Below are positions 35,288 to 45,500 of a stretch of 64,000 nucleotides of DNA, one piece after another; position 1 is the first letter of the stretch, and each line of letters begins with the position of its first letter. A model generated the notes under the pieces. It saw only the letters and a program-made list of their open reading frames with translations, did no database searches and was not told the DNA's origin. This DNA comes from Levilactobacillus enshiensis (GTDB taxonomy: Bacteria > Bacillota > Bacilli > Lactobacillales > Lactobacillaceae). Location of the stretch: contig NZ_SULH01000009.1 in the NCBI RefSeq assembly GCF_007115095.1, positions 62,001 through 126,000 on the forward strand, written 5' to 3'. The position numbers and the translations under genes were made by a program.

Positions 35288-37345
35288 TCAGCTCTCTTCC
35301 GTGTAGTAGTAGTGAAGCTTGTCGGTGTTCGAATTGGATTTAGCCGTAGTTTCATCAGCTACCTTGATAAAGAGTGGCTTACCGTCAATCGTTAACCCGT
35401 CGGTGTTCGAGATATTCAAGACGTGGCCATTTGCAAGGGTGATACCACCCGGTGCATACAGTTTTTCGACTACTTCACCTGTGGCGGGATTGCGGTGCAG
35501 AGTGTTGGCGTCAAGTGCAAAACGACTAGGTGTAGTGATTTGCCATTCACCCCAACCCGCACCATCCCAAAATGTACGGTACGCAGACTCACCCGACTGT
35601 CTATACGCATGCTGATGGATTACACGGCCGCCGTTAGAGACAGTAACATCCCAACCGACATACGTGGCGTCTTTAAAAGGCCCATTTTTTATCCACGTTG
35701 TCGAGTTGGAGTATGAACCAGCAGTTTTCTCATTGTTCAAATCAGCCCCATCGTGGAGAGCACCCTGTAGTAATGGTGCAACTTCTGCTTCTCCGATAGT
35801 GTCCGGCGTGTAAGATGGTGCCACCGGTCCGCAGACAATCATTGGCTCGATAACCACGCCGTGGACGTGTGATCCATAAGCATAGTACTGAACCTGAACT
35901 TGGGTCGCACCCGCAGGGAGTGGGTAGTTCTCGGCTGTGATTGGTACAAACACGTCCTTATGTGATTGGTCAACATAGTTCTCCTTGTAGCCAACGCGAT
36001 TACCTGAACTGTCCAAGAACGCCATTGTGGCAATGATTTTGGCTTCGACAGCCGAATCAGCATAAAGCAGTGCTTCTGCCCGTATAGAATAGGCATTGGC
36101 TACAGAGTCCACACTCGTGCTCGGCACTGGCATAGGCTTGGAGGAACCAAACATGGTAGTGTCAATTGTTGACTTTCCTGAGATATTTACGCCGAATCCT
36201 GGATGCCCATTTTGCATTGAAGATGGAACCGTTGATAGATAGCCCGTCCCACTAAGCATGTTCCAGCCAGCAGCATTGTTGGTATAGCGCGAGTTGTAGA
36301 CCAAGTTCAATCCGGAGGGCACGGAATCGTCACTAAGCCGTTTCCATTTAATTACATCGCCGTCCATTACGAAAGTATAGCCATAATACTTATCATCTCG
36401 ATTTGTAAAGAATGTTCCGTTTCCGAACCCACCACCAGTTGCAATTACAAGCCCCCTTGCAGAGGATTTTCCAGGGAAATTGATAGCTCCGTATTGGATG
36501 TAAGTGCTATAGACACCAGGATTAAGTCCTAGTAAGACTGAGTTAGTATCAGTTTTACCATCGGCCATGATACTCAGGACGGCCGCTCCATTATCGTTGG
36601 TGATTTTATTTTTTTGCCAGCTGCTAGTGTCAGCCGACTTGACCATCGGTGCCACCGCGTCGTCAGTGTGTTTGTTTGCCGCCACCTGTGCCGCGTCCGC
36701 CTGTTTCTGTGCGTCCGGTGCCGTGATGTACGCGTTGCCCGCGCCGTCTACCGCACCTTGGGAGAACGTCTGCTGCTTTTCGAAGTTATTGGCTTCACTC
36801 AAACCGGCATAGTCGTCTAAGTCTTGAAGCTTGGCATCCATCTCAGCTTTTGTGTAGTAGTTCTGCATAGCGGTGTCGAAGACCTGCTTGGTCACCATAT
36901 TGGCCGGATTGACCACTATAGTGACGTTGGCAGCACGACCTACCTTGGTATCAATTCCGAATCCCAAGTAAGAACCAGCATCGTCCTTATGGACAAAAAC
37001 GGGGTCTTGCAAAGCCGTGACACCATATAGAATTTCGTTTCCATCAGAATCCTTGGCATACAATCCCGCTGACAGCATTTGATAGTCGTTTGGTGACTGT
37101 GTCTGATCGACATTAACTTGTACATGTACAGTTGAATCATCGACAACTTGGACTTCTGTTACTTGTCCGTCTTGTTGAACATCATCTAAAGTCGAAAGTT
37201 TAGCTAAGACTTCATCGTCAACTTCAAAGTAATTTTTTGTACTGATTGAAGCCCGCGTAAATTGCATATTTGTCTTGTTAGCGCGAAGCTGTGCTTCTAG
37301 TGTGAAACCAGCATCCGTCATAATCGTTCTTGAATTATCTGCCAT
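35288..37345 (-). CDS. Phage tail fibre
   Basis: 685 residues. The N-terminus (TDAGFTLEAQLRANKTNMQFTRASIS) fits the baseplate-attachment domain of phage tail-collar fibres; then a helical stalk (NYYTKAEMDAKLQDLDDY) and beta-rich segments (GLNLVYNSRYTNNAAGWNM). It should attach to the gpI-like protein encoded upstream and carry host recognition. Confidence 0.85.
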   Translation of the reverse strand: MADNSRTIMTDAGFTLEAQLRANKTNMQFTRASISTKNYFEVDDEVLAKLSTLDDVQQDGQVTEVQVVDDSTVHVQVNVDQTQSPNDYQMLSAGLYAKDSDGNEILYGVTALQDPVFVHKDDAGSYLGFGIDTKVGRAANVTIVVNPANMVTKQVFDTAMQNYYTKAEMDAKLQDLDDYAGLSEANNFEKQQTFSQGAVDGAGNAYITAPDAQKQADAAQVAANKHTDDAVAPMVKSADTSSWQKNKITNDNGAAVLSIMADGKTDTNSVLLGLNPGVYSTYIQYGAINFPGKSSARGLVIATGGGFGNGTFFTNRDDKYYGYTFVMDGDVIKWKRLSDDSVPSGLNLVYNSRYTNNAAGWNMLSGTGYLSTVPSSMQNGHPGFGVNISGKSTIDTTMFGSSKPMPVPSTSVDSVANAYSIRAEALLYADSAVEAKIIATMAFLDSSGNRVGYKENYVDQSHKDVFVPITAENYPLPAGATQVQVQYYAYGSHVHGVVIEPMIVCGPVAPSYTPDTIGEAEVAPLLQGALHDGADLNNEKTAGSYSNSTTWIKNGPFKDATYVGWDVTVSNGGRVIHQHAYRQSGESAYRTFWDGAGWGEWQITTPSRFALDANTLHRNPATGEVVEKLYAPGGITLANGHVLNISNTDGLTIDGKPLFIKVADETTAKSNSNTDKLHYYYTEES

Positions 37346-37346
37346 C

Positions 37347-37955
37347 TTATACCTCCTTTTTCTGCGGTACAGTCATTGTCGTTTGAATGACATGACTAAT
37401 TTGTGTATGCATCGCATAGTAAACTTTCGTTTTTACAATCTTCTGGAATTGAATTTTTACTACCCGAACTCCAGCAACAACCGAGCCACGGATACGTTCT
37501 AAAACCATTGTTTCTTTGCGTTGTGAATCTATGTATTCAGCCGGAAGATTAGTAAACTCGATGGCATTCGGTTCCCCTTCAACCAGTGAAATATTGATAT
37601 CTGAGTAGCTAGCGCCAAGTGACTCAGCAACCAATCGAATTAAACTGTCACAGGAGCCATCCGTTTGACGAGCAAGTTGCTTTGTTTTAATCAAAAATCG
37701 ATAAAAATTGTCGTCAAGCCCATTCCGTGAAACGCCCCACTCGGCTCCAGCTAAGTCCAAAGCGGCCCCTTCCGCATTGTTGATATCACGCCAGTCGTTA
37801 ATTTTTTGGAAGGTTTTAAGCGTATCCTCCATACCGTCTGAGTAAAAAGAGAGTAGCTTGGCGTTATTTGAACCTTCACTGTAGTCGAGAGACACGGGTA
37901 ATTCATTCAGCAAATCCGTTAGGCTATATTCCGGCTCATACTTAGTCGCCATCAA
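37347..37955 (-). CDS. Baseplate gpI/YmfQ-like protein
   Basis: 202 residues with the signature of YmfQ/DUF2313-type proteins (LLSFYSDGMEDTLKTFQKINDWRDINNAEGAALDLAGAEWGVSRNG). It links the baseplate wedge to the fibre and overlaps the end of the baseplate J gene by 14 bases. Confidence 0.78.
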   Translation of the reverse strand: MMATKYEPEYSLTDLLNELPVSLDYSEGSNNAKLLSFYSDGMEDTLKTFQKINDWRDINNAEGAALDLAGAEWGVSRNGLDDNFYRFLIKTKQLARQTDGSCDSLIRLVAESLGASYSDINISLVEGEPNAIEFTNLPAEYIDSQRKETMVLERIRGSVVAGVRVVKIQFQKIVKTKVYYAMHTQISHVIQTTMTVPQKKEV

Positions 37956-39102
37956 CAGTCACCTCCACGTCACTATCATTTGCAATAATCGCCGATTCAA
38001 ATTGGTCCAGCTGAATATCACTCATCCCCATAGACGATTTATCACGTCCCATGGTAACCTGTGCGTACTCAACACCGTCAGCGTTATAAATAGCCTGATA
38101 CAAGCGTGTGAAGACCACCTTGTCACCCATGATTAAGCTATTCAGATACGTCTTGATTGCTTGTGTGATTACAGCCGGACTAGTTTCTGGATTGAAGTCA
38201 GAATTAGTCTTAAGTGTCATCTTGACGTAAATAGGAGCAACCGTTGCTGTATCAAAAAAGACATCGTGCGAATGACCGCCGATGTCTTTTACTGTTGTTT
38301 TAATTGACCCTGTCGTCTGAATTCCAGCAGCTATACTGTCCAGAATTGCTTGACCGATATCTTGTTCACGTCCACCACGAACGTAGAAATGAAGTGTTTT
38401 GGGCGGATTACCATACTTATCTGTTTCCATAGTGAGGTTAGGAACAATTTGCACTTGCTCAACTCCAGCTAACGAATACAGCGCCGTATATAGTCCGTAG
38501 TAGGTTGGACCAGGCTGTGCTTGCATTGACAAATAGATACGCTGACGATAGCTTTCATCATCTTCAACTTCAGCACCACCGCTTGCGGCTCTGGGGTTAG
38601 TTACAGATTCAATGCCACTAATGCTTTCAACCTGATTAACAATCGTTCCTGCTAGCACATTGCCTGTTTCATCTTGAGCCGTGCAAACCGCAAGCCCTGA
38701 ACCAGTTCCATTATCGGTTAATGTCACTGTGTCAATCATCTCAAATTCAACACCAGAATCAGTAGAATACACTGCTTCTTCTGGAATAAGTGTTCCAGCA
38801 GTACCAGTAAAATCCAGAGTGACCGTCGCCGCTTGTGCTGGATTCCGACTAACGGAATAGTTGTTGCCAAGGTGATCTAAATTGATTCCTTCCGCCTGGT
38901 CAACATAGTTGGCATAGTAGACAGCTTCCAAATCTTGGTTGACGATATTCTGCAACCAAGCAATCACACGGAGGTACATACCTAGAACAGAATTTTGTTC
39001 CGTATTGATATCGTCGCCAAATAGTTCTTGCGACTTGGCAATAAGCTGGTCTAACAATTGCTGAAAATCAAGAATTGACAGCCCTGTTTTATCTAATTCC
39101 AT
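37942..39102 (-). CDS. Baseplate J-like protein
   Basis: 386 residues with baseplate-J signatures: NYSVSRNPAQAATVTLDFTG, ESISGIESVTNPRAASGGAEVEDDESYRQRI. It forms the wedge of contractile tails (P2 gpJ, XkdT). Preceded by the gp25/W-like gene and followed by the gpI-like gene, the normal order. Confidence 0.93.
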   Translation of the reverse strand: MELDKTGLSILDFQQLLDQLIAKSQELFGDDINTEQNSVLGMYLRVIAWLQNIVNQDLEAVYYANYVDQAEGINLDHLGNNYSVSRNPAQAATVTLDFTGTAGTLIPEEAVYSTDSGVEFEMIDTVTLTDNGTGSGLAVCTAQDETGNVLAGTIVNQVESISGIESVTNPRAASGGAEVEDDESYRQRIYLSMQAQPGPTYYGLYTALYSLAGVEQVQIVPNLTMETDKYGNPPKTLHFYVRGGREQDIGQAILDSIAAGIQTTGSIKTTVKDIGGHSHDVFFDTATVAPIYVKMTLKTNSDFNPETSPAVITQAIKTYLNSLIMGDKVVFTRLYQAIYNADGVEYAQVTMGRDKSSMGMSDIQLDQFESAIIANDSDVEVTVDGD

Positions 39103-39479
39103 TAGCCATCATCTCCCAAATTCGTACTTACCGTTTGAACATCATCGTCGTTAGGGAGAACGTATTTTATTTCAACGGTTAAGGTACGTAAGGCTTCGTC
39201 TTTGTCAAAATTAATCTCACGAATATCGATTCGTTCATCCACTTGTTCCGTAATAACGTCTTCGATGTCTTCACGTAAGAAGTCTTCGTTATATGCTTTT
39301 CCTAACGCATTCTCGCGTGTTAAACCCATTGGCCCATCCTCTGGTTCGAATTCATCTAATCGGGTTTGTAGGGTTGTTCTGATACGTTGATTCATTTCAT
39401 CACTTGCACTGACAGTCGAAATGTCTCCGTCTGCAATGACGACATCGCCATTAGAGTTCAATTCAAAGTCTCTTTTCAA
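39102..39479 (-). CDS. Baseplate protein, gp25/W-like (DUF2634, XkdS)
   Basis: 125 residues, short and acidic, with QRIRTTLQTRLDEFEPEDGPMGLTRENALG, the XkdS/DUF2634-type core. It starts sheath polymerisation in contractile tails. Overlaps baseplate J. Confidence 0.83.
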   Translation of the reverse strand: MKRDFELNSNGDVVIADGDISTVSASDEMNQRIRTTLQTRLDEFEPEDGPMGLTRENALGKAYNEDFLREDIEDVITEQVDERIDIREINFDKDEALRTLTVEIKYVLPNDDDVQTVSTNLGDDG

Positions 39480-39850
39480 GCTTTATACACCCCCACTACT
39501 ACTGCGTCGTTGACACTATGTGTTCGGTCGCTAGCTTTTGTATACTTACCGCCATCGAAGTTGTCCAAATCTCGATCGTTATAAATTGCAAAGACAATAG
39601 ATCCCTTATGCATAGATTTACCATCATCGAACGCATAGCAAGTCATCAAAACCGGGCATTCATGGATAATTCCCACTTCGTCCTGACCGCCTTCATCATC
39701 TATCTGTGGTTGAATGTCGGCCATATGTGTAGAAGCGTTATAACTAACGACTTCAAAAAAATTACTGACATTGGTTTCATAGCTAGATTTCCCCATCATG
39801 GCTTGGGTCAAATTATGGAAGTCTTCTTGCAGTTTTCCTTTTTTTGTCAT
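39476..39850 (-). CDS. Baseplate spike-type protein (gpV/Gp138-like)
   Basis: 124 residues with an OB-fold-like region (VSYNASTHMADIQPQIDDEGGQ, ECPVLMTCYAFDDGKSMHKGSIVFAIYND) resembling gpV/Gp138 N-terminal domains. It would be the central spike of the baseplate. Assigned mainly by position between the hub protein and the gp25-like gene. Confidence 0.6.
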   Translation of the reverse strand: MTKKGKLQEDFHNLTQAMMGKSSYETNVSNFFEVVSYNASTHMADIQPQIDDEGGQDEVGIIHECPVLMTCYAFDDGKSMHKGSIVFAIYNDRDLDNFDGGKYTKASDRTHSVNDAVVVGVYKA

Positions 39851-40815
39851 ACATACACCTCCATCGTTGTTGTAAAGGTAGAATCATCACAGACGTGCTC
39901 ACCAGATTTAACGCGGAAAGTCCCATTCAAGAATCGGTTCTTAACCGTGACCACTGAACCCGTAGACACTTGATATCGTAGCAAGCTTGTTATTGTCCAA
40001 GTTTGATGTTTGGCATCTTCGTTATCAGAATCGGTTGTTGGATATTGGATAAGGCCAGTACCCCCATGCCGTCCCTTTACATGTTCCGTTATCAGAATGT
40101 GTTCGTTATGTCCCTTAATTTTGGATAAATCATCAATGATGATGGCACCACGACGGTAGTAAACTCTGCTACCGCACGCCTTAGCAATCTCTTTAATCAC
40201 AGTAATAGGCTTGCCATGCGCCGTATATCCCTTTTTATAGATTTTAGGTTTAGCCAAGTAGACCTTGTCTAGCTTAATACCAGCGTCACTGGCTACACGG
40301 CGAATAATCGTTGAAGCAGAAACACCTTTGCCGAAAGACAAGGCACTATGCTTCTTAATCTTAGGGAGGTTAGCAGCTGCCTTTTTGCCAATCACTTTGG
40401 TCTTCTTTTTACGAGCATCTTCCAGCTTTTTATTTGCTCGTTCAGCAGACGAGAGCAGTTTCGAGTAATCTTGCCCTTCACGATATGTGAAGCTGAAAGT
40501 ATTGTTCGTACCGTCTGACGTAAACGGGCTGATTCGTCGAATGACTCCAGCAGAAAGAAGCCCTACCCCGTCTTCTGCATACCCGGAATAGAGCTTGATT
40601 TCATATCCTTTTTTAAACAATTTTCGATGCTTTTCAGCCAGATTCATGATAGTCACCGTACAAGTCGGTGGCGTGCTTGAATCGCTAAAGGGAACGTTGT
40701 AATGGATTCCTAGAGAGTGCGTTAACGTCTGCCAGTAAAGCAGTGTCACAGACTCATGTGGTGTTGTCAGGACCAGCTTGACTCGACGACCATAGAGATA
40801 CTTGGCACTAGCCAT
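39847..40815 (-). CDS. Baseplate hub protein, gpD/XkdQ-like
   Basis: 322 residues from the ATG at 40815, which has AGGAGG 8 bases upstream. The DARKKKTKVIGKKAAANLPKIKK insert and IIRRVASDAGIKLDKVYLAKPK, YTAHGKPITVIKEIAKACGSRVYYRRGAIIIDD segments match XkdQ/late control gene D-type hub proteins. The upstream part of a longer frame to 40893 is the overlapped end of the previous gene. Confidence 0.83.
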   Translation of the reverse strand: MASAKYLYGRRVKLVLTTPHESVTLLYWQTLTHSLGIHYNVPFSDSSTPPTCTVTIMNLAEKHRKLFKKGYEIKLYSGYAEDGVGLLSAGVIRRISPFTSDGTNNTFSFTYREGQDYSKLLSSAERANKKLEDARKKKTKVIGKKAAANLPKIKKHSALSFGKGVSASTIIRRVASDAGIKLDKVYLAKPKIYKKGYTAHGKPITVIKEIAKACGSRVYYRRGAIIIDDLSKIKGHNEHILITEHVKGRHGGTGLIQYPTTDSDNEDAKHQTWTITSLLRYQVSTGSVVTVKNRFLNGTFRVKSGEHVCDDSTFTTTMEVYV

Positions 40816-41197
40816 CGTCAACGCCTCCTGTCCAGTCTCCGTTGATTGGAAGTACCCCAATATCAGTTCCATCATCAGGAAGAACATCCTCAACTAGAAA
40901 TACGGTTATCATGAAATTGTCAATTGAGACTCGTTTGGCTTTCCCAGATTCGTCCATAGGAACTAGCGGTGTTGATGGCAATCGATCATCAGCTGGCAAA
41001 GATTGAAATAATGGTTGATTTAAAATCAGCTTTTCATGAGCCAAAACCGTTTCGTAATCGTCCATCAGGGTGATTACAAAAAAATCCCCCTCATCGTTGT
41101 AAGCAAGGGAGATAAGATATGTCGTACCATCTAAAACCTGTTCAAAGGTCTCTGGCAAGTCATCTACATCAAAATCTATGTATGGTCTAACTGGCAC
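40808..41197 (-). CDS. Phage baseplate plug family protein
   Basis: 129 residues, acidic, with YIDFDVDDLPETFEQVLDGTTYLISLAYND and FFVITLMDDYE segments of the small baseplate-plug proteins found between the LysM tail protein and the hub in myophages. Ends 8 bases into the hub gene. Confidence 0.72.
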   Translation of the reverse strand: MPVRPYIDFDVDDLPETFEQVLDGTTYLISLAYNDEGDFFVITLMDDYETVLAHEKLILNQPLFQSLPADDRLPSTPLVPMDESGKAKRVSIDNFMITVFLVEDVLPDDGTDIGVLPINGDWTGGVDDG

Positions 41198-41211
41198 GTC
41201 TCATCCCTCCT

Positions 41212-42519
41212 TTACTTACTCAGTTGTTTAGCAATCTTATTCAGCGTTGAGTTAGCCTTTATCGACGCTTTGTTCTTAATTAGTGAGTTAGACATAGCAG
41301 TGGTAGACATTCCCTGCGTAACGCGCAGTTTAACCGGGTACTTGCCATTTTTACCTGGATACATGGTTACCTTTTCGGAACCATTCCATTTACGAAGTTG
41401 CACAACAGTCGTTCCGTATTTCTTGGCAAGACCCCAGTAAGTCATACCCTTTTTGACAGTTATGTATTTAGCACCAATATAGCTACCACCAGTAGTTTTC
41501 TTACCTTTGTTGTTCTTAGTTCCCTTTGAGGTTGTTGTGACCTTAGCCTTATAGGCAAACTGAAATGTCATAGAGATTTTCATCATACCAAGCAGTGGTG
41601 CGTCTAAGGTTTTAGTCAAATTCGTCATAAATAGGTGCTTATAGTAGATCTTATTCATGACGTGACCACCAATATCATTAGCAGCATTGGACTTATAGAC
41701 TAACTCCGTGCCATCGAATTGCCATTTCTTCAAGTTGTTATACTGCTGTCGACAACTCTTCTTGGGAAGGCCCGCACCGCTAACGTCATTTTCAGCACCA
41801 GGCCATAGACGCTTACCAGCCTTCTGGTCGTACAAGTAGCCATTGACAGTAATCGTTTTGGCTGACCGTTGAACGTGGTCAACTACGGGATCATCTTTGT
41901 CGATTGAATATGTATTCGCGTTCGAATCATTAGTTTCTGATTCATCCGTTGCAAACAAAAACACCTCAAGTCCAGTCAGCGAGTTGGTCGCATGAAGACT
42001 GGCATGAGGTGCCATAAATCTATTCTTATTTTCTTGGCGTTGCTTAGCAATTCGACTAAGTGCCGTTTTGTGACGCTTGGCCATATACGCATTGTACTTG
42101 GCTGTAGCGTCCTTCTTACTTTCCTTAGCCTTTTTCAGCTTACTAGACGATTTTTTATAGGAAGACGAGCTAGTTAACGAATTCAACTTCTTATTAGCAG
42201 ACGTAATCTGTGACTTGTAGTCGTTTAGCTGCTTCTGTTGAACTTTACTGGGTTTGGCTGGCGTTTTACGCTTGACCTTAACCTTTTTAGTCTTAGTCTT
42301 GCCATCTTTACCCTTGGCTTTGGTCTTCTCATTTTTATAGTAATAAGTAAGCGAATCGTTGATCGCGTCAATGCTACTTTGAGCCGCAGTAACTGTGGCC
42401 TTGTAGCTTTTAGCTTGAGAAATTTGTTTCTTTTGAGTAGAAGAAAGACTGTTGTAGACGTGCTCTGACGACTTAACAGCAGCCTTTTTCTTCTTCCACG
42501 TTTTCGTGTACACGGTCAT
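41212..42519 (-). CDS. Tail protein with coiled coil and LysM domain
   Basis: 435 residues: a Lys-rich coiled coil (about 1-155), a central tail domain (FLFATDESETNDSNANTYSID), and a C-terminal LysM domain (YITVKKGMTYWGLAKKYGTTVVQLRKWNG, about 345-400). It resembles XkdP-type proteins that join the hub and probably bind peptidoglycan. Directly after the tape measure. Confidence 0.8.
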   Translation of the reverse strand: MTVYTKTWKKKKAAVKSSEHVYNSLSSTQKKQISQAKSYKATVTAAQSSIDAINDSLTYYYKNEKTKAKGKDGKTKTKKVKVKRKTPAKPSKVQQKQLNDYKSQITSANKKLNSLTSSSSYKKSSSKLKKAKESKKDATAKYNAYMAKRHKTALSRIAKQRQENKNRFMAPHASLHATNSLTGLEVFLFATDESETNDSNANTYSIDKDDPVVDHVQRSAKTITVNGYLYDQKAGKRLWPGAENDVSGAGLPKKSCRQQYNNLKKWQFDGTELVYKSNAANDIGGHVMNKIYYKHLFMTNLTKTLDAPLLGMMKISMTFQFAYKAKVTTTSKGTKNNKGKKTTGGSYIGAKYITVKKGMTYWGLAKKYGTTVVQLRKWNGSEKVTMYPGKNGKYPVKLRVTQGMSTTAMSNSLIKNKASIKANSTLNKIAKQLSK

Positions 42520-42530
42520 TTACACTCCCC

Positions 42531-45500
42531 CTAGTACGCTAAATTATCCATTTCAGCATGAACAATTTCATCAAGTTCATCACGAAGTTTTGCTCCAACC
42601 TTCTTCACAATCTCATCAACGTCGCCACCCTTAGCGTCAACGTGAATATCGATATGAAACGTGTTGGTGATATTAGGTTTAACTTTTGTACCACCCGCAC
42701 GACTCATCAATTGACGAGTTGCATCAGCAGAACGAACTGTAGCTGGACGGTCAAAATCAACTAGCTCTGGTCCCTTTTCACCAACAACAACGGATTCGCC
42801 CACATTAGGACGACCACCAGTGGCAAAACGACGAGAACCTGTTGGCCCCCATCCTCCTGTGTGGACGTCATGCCGCCAACCGGAGTCATTAAACATAGCT
42901 AGTAACTGGTCATAAGCAGAGAGAATCTGTTCATGACCTTTTACAGCATAATTTTTAAAAGTGGGGTCAATGAATTGCAGAATACCTTTTGAAGGCGTTC
43001 CGTTTTTAGCATTCACATCCCAGTTATTGACGGCTGTAGAAGATCCGCCAGATTCATGCTGAATCACTGCCTTGATAGTGGATAGTTCACTACCGCTTAG
43101 GTTGACGTGCATAGCCTTAGCAGCTTTTTCAATCATACTAGTAGATACAGTGCCGCCGACTTGTCCGCCACCAACAGCATCTTGCAGATTATTTTCAATC
43201 CACTTGATGGCTGTTGAGCCAAGCTGAGACTTAACCAATTTGGTTAAAGCTGGAGTAGCCTTTTTCTTCTTGGATTCAGGGTTACCAAAGTTCCCCTTTA
43301 GCTTCGTGACATCAAGCCAACCTTTAGTTGACCCACCGCCATGAGACCAAAGCCCTTCCGTCGACGCACCCACATGGACGTGAGTACCAGCTGGTCCAAG
43401 CTTAGCGAGTGACTGTCCTTGCTTAACATGATCACCAACGTGTACCAGAATCTGAGCACCGGACCCCGCCTTACCATTTAGTTCTTGATAAATCAGAGAC
43501 AAACTGCCGCCCTTAGTACTTACGTATTGACCGATACCATTATTGCCTTCCCAACCAGCTTTGGTACCAATTCCTGTGACGACAGAATCCTGCATAGACC
43601 GGACTAATTTAGCGCCACTGTAGTCGTTCCCATCATGAGAACTAAAACCGCCAGACACAGCGCCACGATTACCAAAACCAGAAGTAATTGACCATCCTGG
43701 ACCTGGAGCGCTCAGGACTGGGCCACCACCGCCAGAATTGATAAGTGATTCGATGTACCCGTACATTGCACCAGTCCAAGGAACACCGACTGTCTTTGCT
43801 CCAGCCTTAGCCGTATTGGTTACACCTCGTTGTAAAGGAGCACCAGTAGCCTTCACATTTGAAGTGAAGTCATGGCTAAACGCCTTTGATGGATTACCAG
43901 AATTTCCACTAGCTAAACTACGAAGCTTGTCATCACTAGCACCAGTGCCCTTTGCAAAGTGCGGAAGGTACGGTTTAGCACGTTCGACTTGGTCACCATT
44001 AAAGACTTCATCCCCTTTTCGGAGATGAACCGCGACATTATCGCCGACTGGTTTTAGCAGCTGGGTACCACGTCCAACCAATTCTTGACGAGAACCAAAG
44101 TTTGCGTCATTCAGGACGGCTAGTTGGTCACTGTCAATTGGACCACGGGAACCTTGTGCATAATGGATTGGTTTGAGAACATTCTTGTTACCACCAAATT
44201 GACTAAGAGTTGAGTTAATGCCAGTAAACCCGCCGTTAAGTGAAGAAATAGCACCTTTCATGGCACTTTTGGCGTCACCCGGTAACTTACCCATGATAGA
44301 GTCAAAGTCGCTCTCAATAGCCTTAGTTTCCGAATTCATACCACTATGAATCTTACTCATAGTAGCAAGCTGTGACCCCTTCATTTGAAGAAGCTGCTTA
44401 TCGGCACCTTTTTGCATTTGGTCGTAATCGCCAACAGTGTTCTTTTGAATTCTGTCAGTGAAACGGCCCGTATCAGTCTGGATTCCTTTCCAGTTACGGT
44501 TCGACTTGGTATTAAATTTAGACACTAATTGGTTAGACTTTTTCGTCGACTTGTCATAGCCGCTAGTAACCGTCTTAGAGATAGTTGCCATCGACTTTTT
44601 AGTTGACTTAGTAGCCTTAGCTAACGGATCACCAAAACCCTTAGTCTTAATCGTTCCACCAATACTAGAATTACCAAGTGAGGTAGTACCTGTTGCATAG
44701 CCCTTAAGTGTCTTACCTTTGCCAAGACCACCAGCAAATAACTTGCGAGTATCCTTTGCATTGATGATATGTTCACCAGCATACAGCTTGGCGAAAGCAG
44801 GTCCATTGCCTAACAGACGGAACCGACCGGTACGTGGATTATAAGCAACTTCGGTACCAGCCTCATTGACCGCTGCCATTTGAGTAGCACGGATAGGACC
44901 ACCAGTGGCATGACCCCCAAAAACAGATGGCATTCCTACTTTTTTGTCAGAAACTTTAGATGACGAATTTGCAGTATTAGTGGTGTTTAACGCATTGTTC
45001 TTTTGCGCCAAAGACTTGTCTAATCCATGCTTTTTCATCTTGGCTGGCTGTGTACCGGTACCAGCTGATTTATTCTGTTTAAACAGCGTCGGAATACTAT
45101 CAATTACGGATTTAGCTGAATCAGACCAAGCATCAGCCGCTTCTTTAGCTTCAGCTTTTGCCTCAGCAACTACGTCAGTATGTTGCTTCTTAGCCCATTT
45201 CAGAGTTCCTTGATATTGGTCATAAGCCCTATTAGTGGTACTTACATACTGTTTATCGGCATATTTCTTAATCTGCTTGTACTCTGAGCTATGAACACCA
45301 TACAACTGTTTAGCAGCCTTTAATGTCTGGTTATACTGTTTTTCGGCAGCAGAAACACTTGAATTATACGACTTCTTAGCATTAGCCTTAGTTAAACTGT
45401 ATGCCTTATCAGACTGAGAAATGACTGATTTGTATTGACTAGAAGTTAGTCTAGTAGTACGCAAATTCAAATTTTTGATAAGAGCCGACTGCTGTTGATT

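Noticed and set aside
35319-36812. Plus-strand frames antisense to the tail fibre
   Set aside because: They are frame shadows of the fibre gene, with no ribosome sites and low-complexity or cysteine-rich translations.
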